DNA of 64,000 bases, taken from NCBI RefSeq assembly GCF_008831285.2, contig NC_045138.2, positions 28,615,934-28,679,933 on the forward strand, given 5' to 3'. The position numbers and the translations under genes are program-made. The notes beneath the pieces are model-generated. The model had not been told where the DNA came from and did not search any database. It worked only from the letters and a program-made list of their open reading frames with translations. Shown here piece by piece: positions 61,326 to 64,000 of this stretch. Source of the DNA: Nymphaea colorata (taxonomy: Eukaryota; Streptophyta; Magnoliopsida; Nymphaeales; Nymphaeaceae). The number at the start of each line of letters is the position of its first letter. The first letter of the stretch is position 1.

Positions 61326-64000
61326 ATGGACGAGCGTCTGCAGATGGAACGCGTCAGAGAGCTCGACATGGAGCAGCTGGAGGTGGAAGAGGTGGACGAC
61401 GATGGCCGCCATTCTTCTTCCTCCGAAGAATCGAGGTCGCGGGAGAAATCTCCCATTCCCTCTTCTGGTTCTCTGGTTCTTTCTCCTTTTCGTGATGTTG
61501 GCGGTTCATTTCTTTCGTTGTAATGGATATTTCTCTTGGATTACGTGGAGTTTCGGGTGAATTTATCGAGCTTATTCTCACGTTGTGAGGATAACTGCGA
61601 GCCTGTTCTTAGTCAGTTGCACTTTTTAAAAAGAATTCTTAATCCGAAGTTTTGGAATTGTGCTGCATCTTTGTCCGACCATTACTTTTTGCCGCGTTCT
61701 TTCGTGGCAGTATTTCGATTGTCATGAGCTTTTTGTTTGGCGAACGAGTGTTGGAATATGTGTTCTTGATTTTGGGTTTTCATCATTTTGGTGTTGAGTT
61801 GAATCGGTAATTAGCTGAGGTTTGTGCTAATTTGTGTTTTTCGAATGAACCTTCTTTGCACTTTGCTGCAATTGGAGTGAGTATTCAGCACCAACCACGT
61901 TATGCTTACCCGCGATTCTGTTGCTTTATTTCTTGTTACAGTCGTAGTCCATTAGTGTTTCTTTGTTCCTGAATGTGGAATGTTTCTGAGTCTGAGGTGT
62001 TCTTCTATGATTTTCTGTGATGCAGCGGGTGCCATGACGACGGTGGGACGGGTTCATTTGGTCGACTCACATTTGACACTGGCTTGGCTTCAATGCATGC
62101 CTACCTCGGTGGTGGGTGTACATGATTCTTCTTTCTTGTTCTCCCCATTTTTTGTTGGTTATGGCTGCAGTTAATATTAGAGCCCTTATGTGGTGGACTG
62201 TACATGCAGAGGTTGATGACACTCATCATAGGATGCCATTCCTGGATGGGGGTACCATCATCGATTTGCCAATGTTCTACCTTGAAGGTTGGTTTTGGTG
62301 TTTGAATGTTCAGTTATCTATACCAAGTTGTAACAACATATATTTCGTTCTTTATTTCCAGGGATCCAGGACTAACGTAGTTGTTGAACAGTTTTGCCTC
62401 TCATTTAGCGGTTTAGCGCTTTACTGCTACGTTTGACATGATTTGATGCCTGTTCTAGTTAAAATATCATCTATACTCGCAGCATCCTCAGTAAGAAGCA
62501 CAAAAGTGCATTTATATTCCCTCAAGTAATTGCTAACATTGGGTGGACTGGAATTGATAAAACTGCTGAAGGACTTGCTTATTTTTGGACTAGCCTATGT
62601 CATAGACATTGTGGTTATGGATTCTATGTCCAGTTTGGCTATCAATTTAACGTTGGGTAATTTCTTGATTCCTGCAGGCATCGTTCTTTTTCCAGAAGCA
62701 ACGATCCCTTTTAGAGTCATTCAACCTAGGTTTGTGGCGGCTGTAGAGAGAGCAATGGGACAGGTCGATGCTCCTTGTTTAATTGGTGTGGTATGTTTTC
62801 TTTCCTTGTAATAAAGATAGTTGCATACTTCATTTATGTTATTTATCCTTTTCTTTTTGTTCTTTATTTCATGAAGCATCATTTCTTGTGTACATTCTGT
62901 AGGTTCGCGTGCATAGGTCACATGCTAATGGGCTTCGCTTTGCATCAGTGGGTACTACAGCAGAGGTATGGCTGCATTACTCCTTAAGAGTGTCCCCTAG
63001 TATGGTATTTGTATGCTTTTTAGGCTTGATATATTTCTCTGTTCTAGTTTGATACATTAATTTCAACGACGATGCATTCAATCATCTGCCGTTGTTTTCT
63101 GTGACTCAGTTGATTTCCTTTTCTATTAGATGGTTTATTTGCTTTCATTTAAGAGAACTATTTGCATATTAGCAGTTTGCAGTTTACCAGCAAGTGGTAT
63201 AATTTTGCCTTTTTGATTCCTGTTTATTAGTTTTTCCTGCTTGCTTTGTCTTTTAGATACATAATCTATTAATCTCTTGTATCTCACATCTTTTACTAAG
63301 GGTAAATGATAAAAGAATTGCATGATGAAGTTGAATCATTGGAACTGTATCTAAATCTTTTGCCTAGGCTATTGGGTGGGGCCTGTTCTAGGAAGTGGGA
63401 AATTGCTTGTTCAATTGGTTTTCTGGTTGTTTGTGGACTGGTTGGACAAAAGTTGCATTTGCTGTTCCAAGACAGTGTATCTAGTGTGGATGTTAGTATG
63501 TTAAGAAAGCAATATTTCTTCAGTGTCTTAGATGGTCAAAATTTCCACACATTTTTAGGCTTAAGTTCAAAGACATGTCTTTGGATCTGATTGGATTCCT
63601 GACAAGAGGTTACAGTTGACATTTTTTTCTGGCTTATCTGACATAGTCCAGTCCATATTTAACCCATGACTGGCTGTCAGGCTGTTTGAATTCATGCTGA
63701 GTTGATACATCAGAGGATCATAATATAGAGAAAACAGGTGCTGTAAACGTGTCATGTTTTGAAAATAACATCCTTTTCAGAATATTTTGCTAGTTGAGTA
63801 ATTACCCACTTGATTCAACCTCCTAAGTTACATTTTTGTTTCATGATGTGTCCACACCTTTTATTGGCATAAGATGCAACATTTTTTCTGTCTGCACACC
63901 GGCATAAAATGCACAGTTGTTTGAATCACTCGCTCTGCCATTGACGCATATATTTTCCCCTCTCTGATGGATCGTTTGTATCTGGACTCCTCACCACTGC
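61326..64000 (+). CDS. CRBN: Cereblon homologue, LON-domain protein (5' part, runs off right edge)
   Basis: Five exons join in frame: 61326-61519, 62026-62111, 62210-62287, 62678-62790 and 62903-62965 (178 codons). After 62966 only intron is visible to the window end. The N-terminus (MDERLQMERVRELDMEQLEV, then EEVDDDG, followed by Ser/Glu-rich sequence) matches the acidic start of plant cereblon-like proteins. Next come LTFDTGLASMHAYLGEVDDT, FLDGGTIIDLPMFYLEG, and the LON-N start IVLFPEATIPFRVIQPRF with VAAVERAMGQVDAPCLIGVV and NGLRFASVGTTAE. The family pairs a LON-like domain with a C-terminal CULT zinc domain (off the window) and serves as substrate receptor for CUL4-DDB1 ligases in animals; the plant role is less clear. 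Exon 2 uses donor ggtg|gtgggt rather than ctcg|gtggtg because that keeps the conserved YLGEVDD. Confidence 0.9.

Noticed and set aside
61079-61456. Ser-rich minus-strand frame overlapping cereblon exon 1
   Set aside because: Mirror of the acidic/Ser-rich plus-strand exon; the plus strand has homology and consistent splicing.

Overview
This is nuclear DNA from a flowering plant. Genes are split by GT-AG introns that are AT-rich and often kilobases long. Exons carry plant-specific families, introns are loaded with small DNA transposons and microsatellites, and there is a copia remnant plus plastid-derived DNA. I cannot fix the lineage. Nothing suggests a prokaryote, virus or engineered sequence, and no CRISPR or operon-like structure is present.

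Layout: (1) 1-1010, the decayed 3' part of a Ty1/copia polyprotein (RT and RNase H) on the minus strand, running off the left edge. (2) 2147-3642 (+), the last three exons of an unrecognised gene with repeated LLxP/SPPKTC motifs. (3) 6022-30246 (+), a complete MMS19 homologue (cytosolic Fe-S cluster targeting), 20 exons reconstructed to 1191 codons over 24 kb. Its introns hold two copies each of two hAT-like non-autonomous transposon families with intact 8-bp target duplications, plus a Tourist-like MITE. (4) 32914-42785 (-), a complete organellar tryptophanyl-tRNA synthetase, 14 exons and 383 codons, convergent with MMS19. (5) 45089-49286 (-), a complete KUA1/MYBS3-type MYB-related repressor, 3 exons and 341 codons, with an unexplained coding-like stretch antisense in its first intron. 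(6) 49.3-61.3 kb, a gene-poor interval with tandem repeats, a plastid trnA-UGC fragment, a short plastid 23S fragment, GAGCTCGAG-rich repeats and a GGGCCC-rich element. (7) 61326 to the right edge (+), the first five exons of a plant cereblon homologue (LON-domain protein).

The genes are independent housekeeping or regulatory loci rather than one pathway: Fe-S protein maturation in cytosol/nucleus, organelle translation, transcriptional repression, and E3 ligase substrate reception. Exon boundaries were worked out by hand from splice consensus, frame continuity and recalled family sequence. Every multi-exon model closes in frame. The one weak junction is MMS19 exon 12/13. I found no undescribed biological system. 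The most informative anomalies are that junction with its nearby duplicated splice donor, the two hAT-like families, and the plastid insert whose differences are all C-to-T type.
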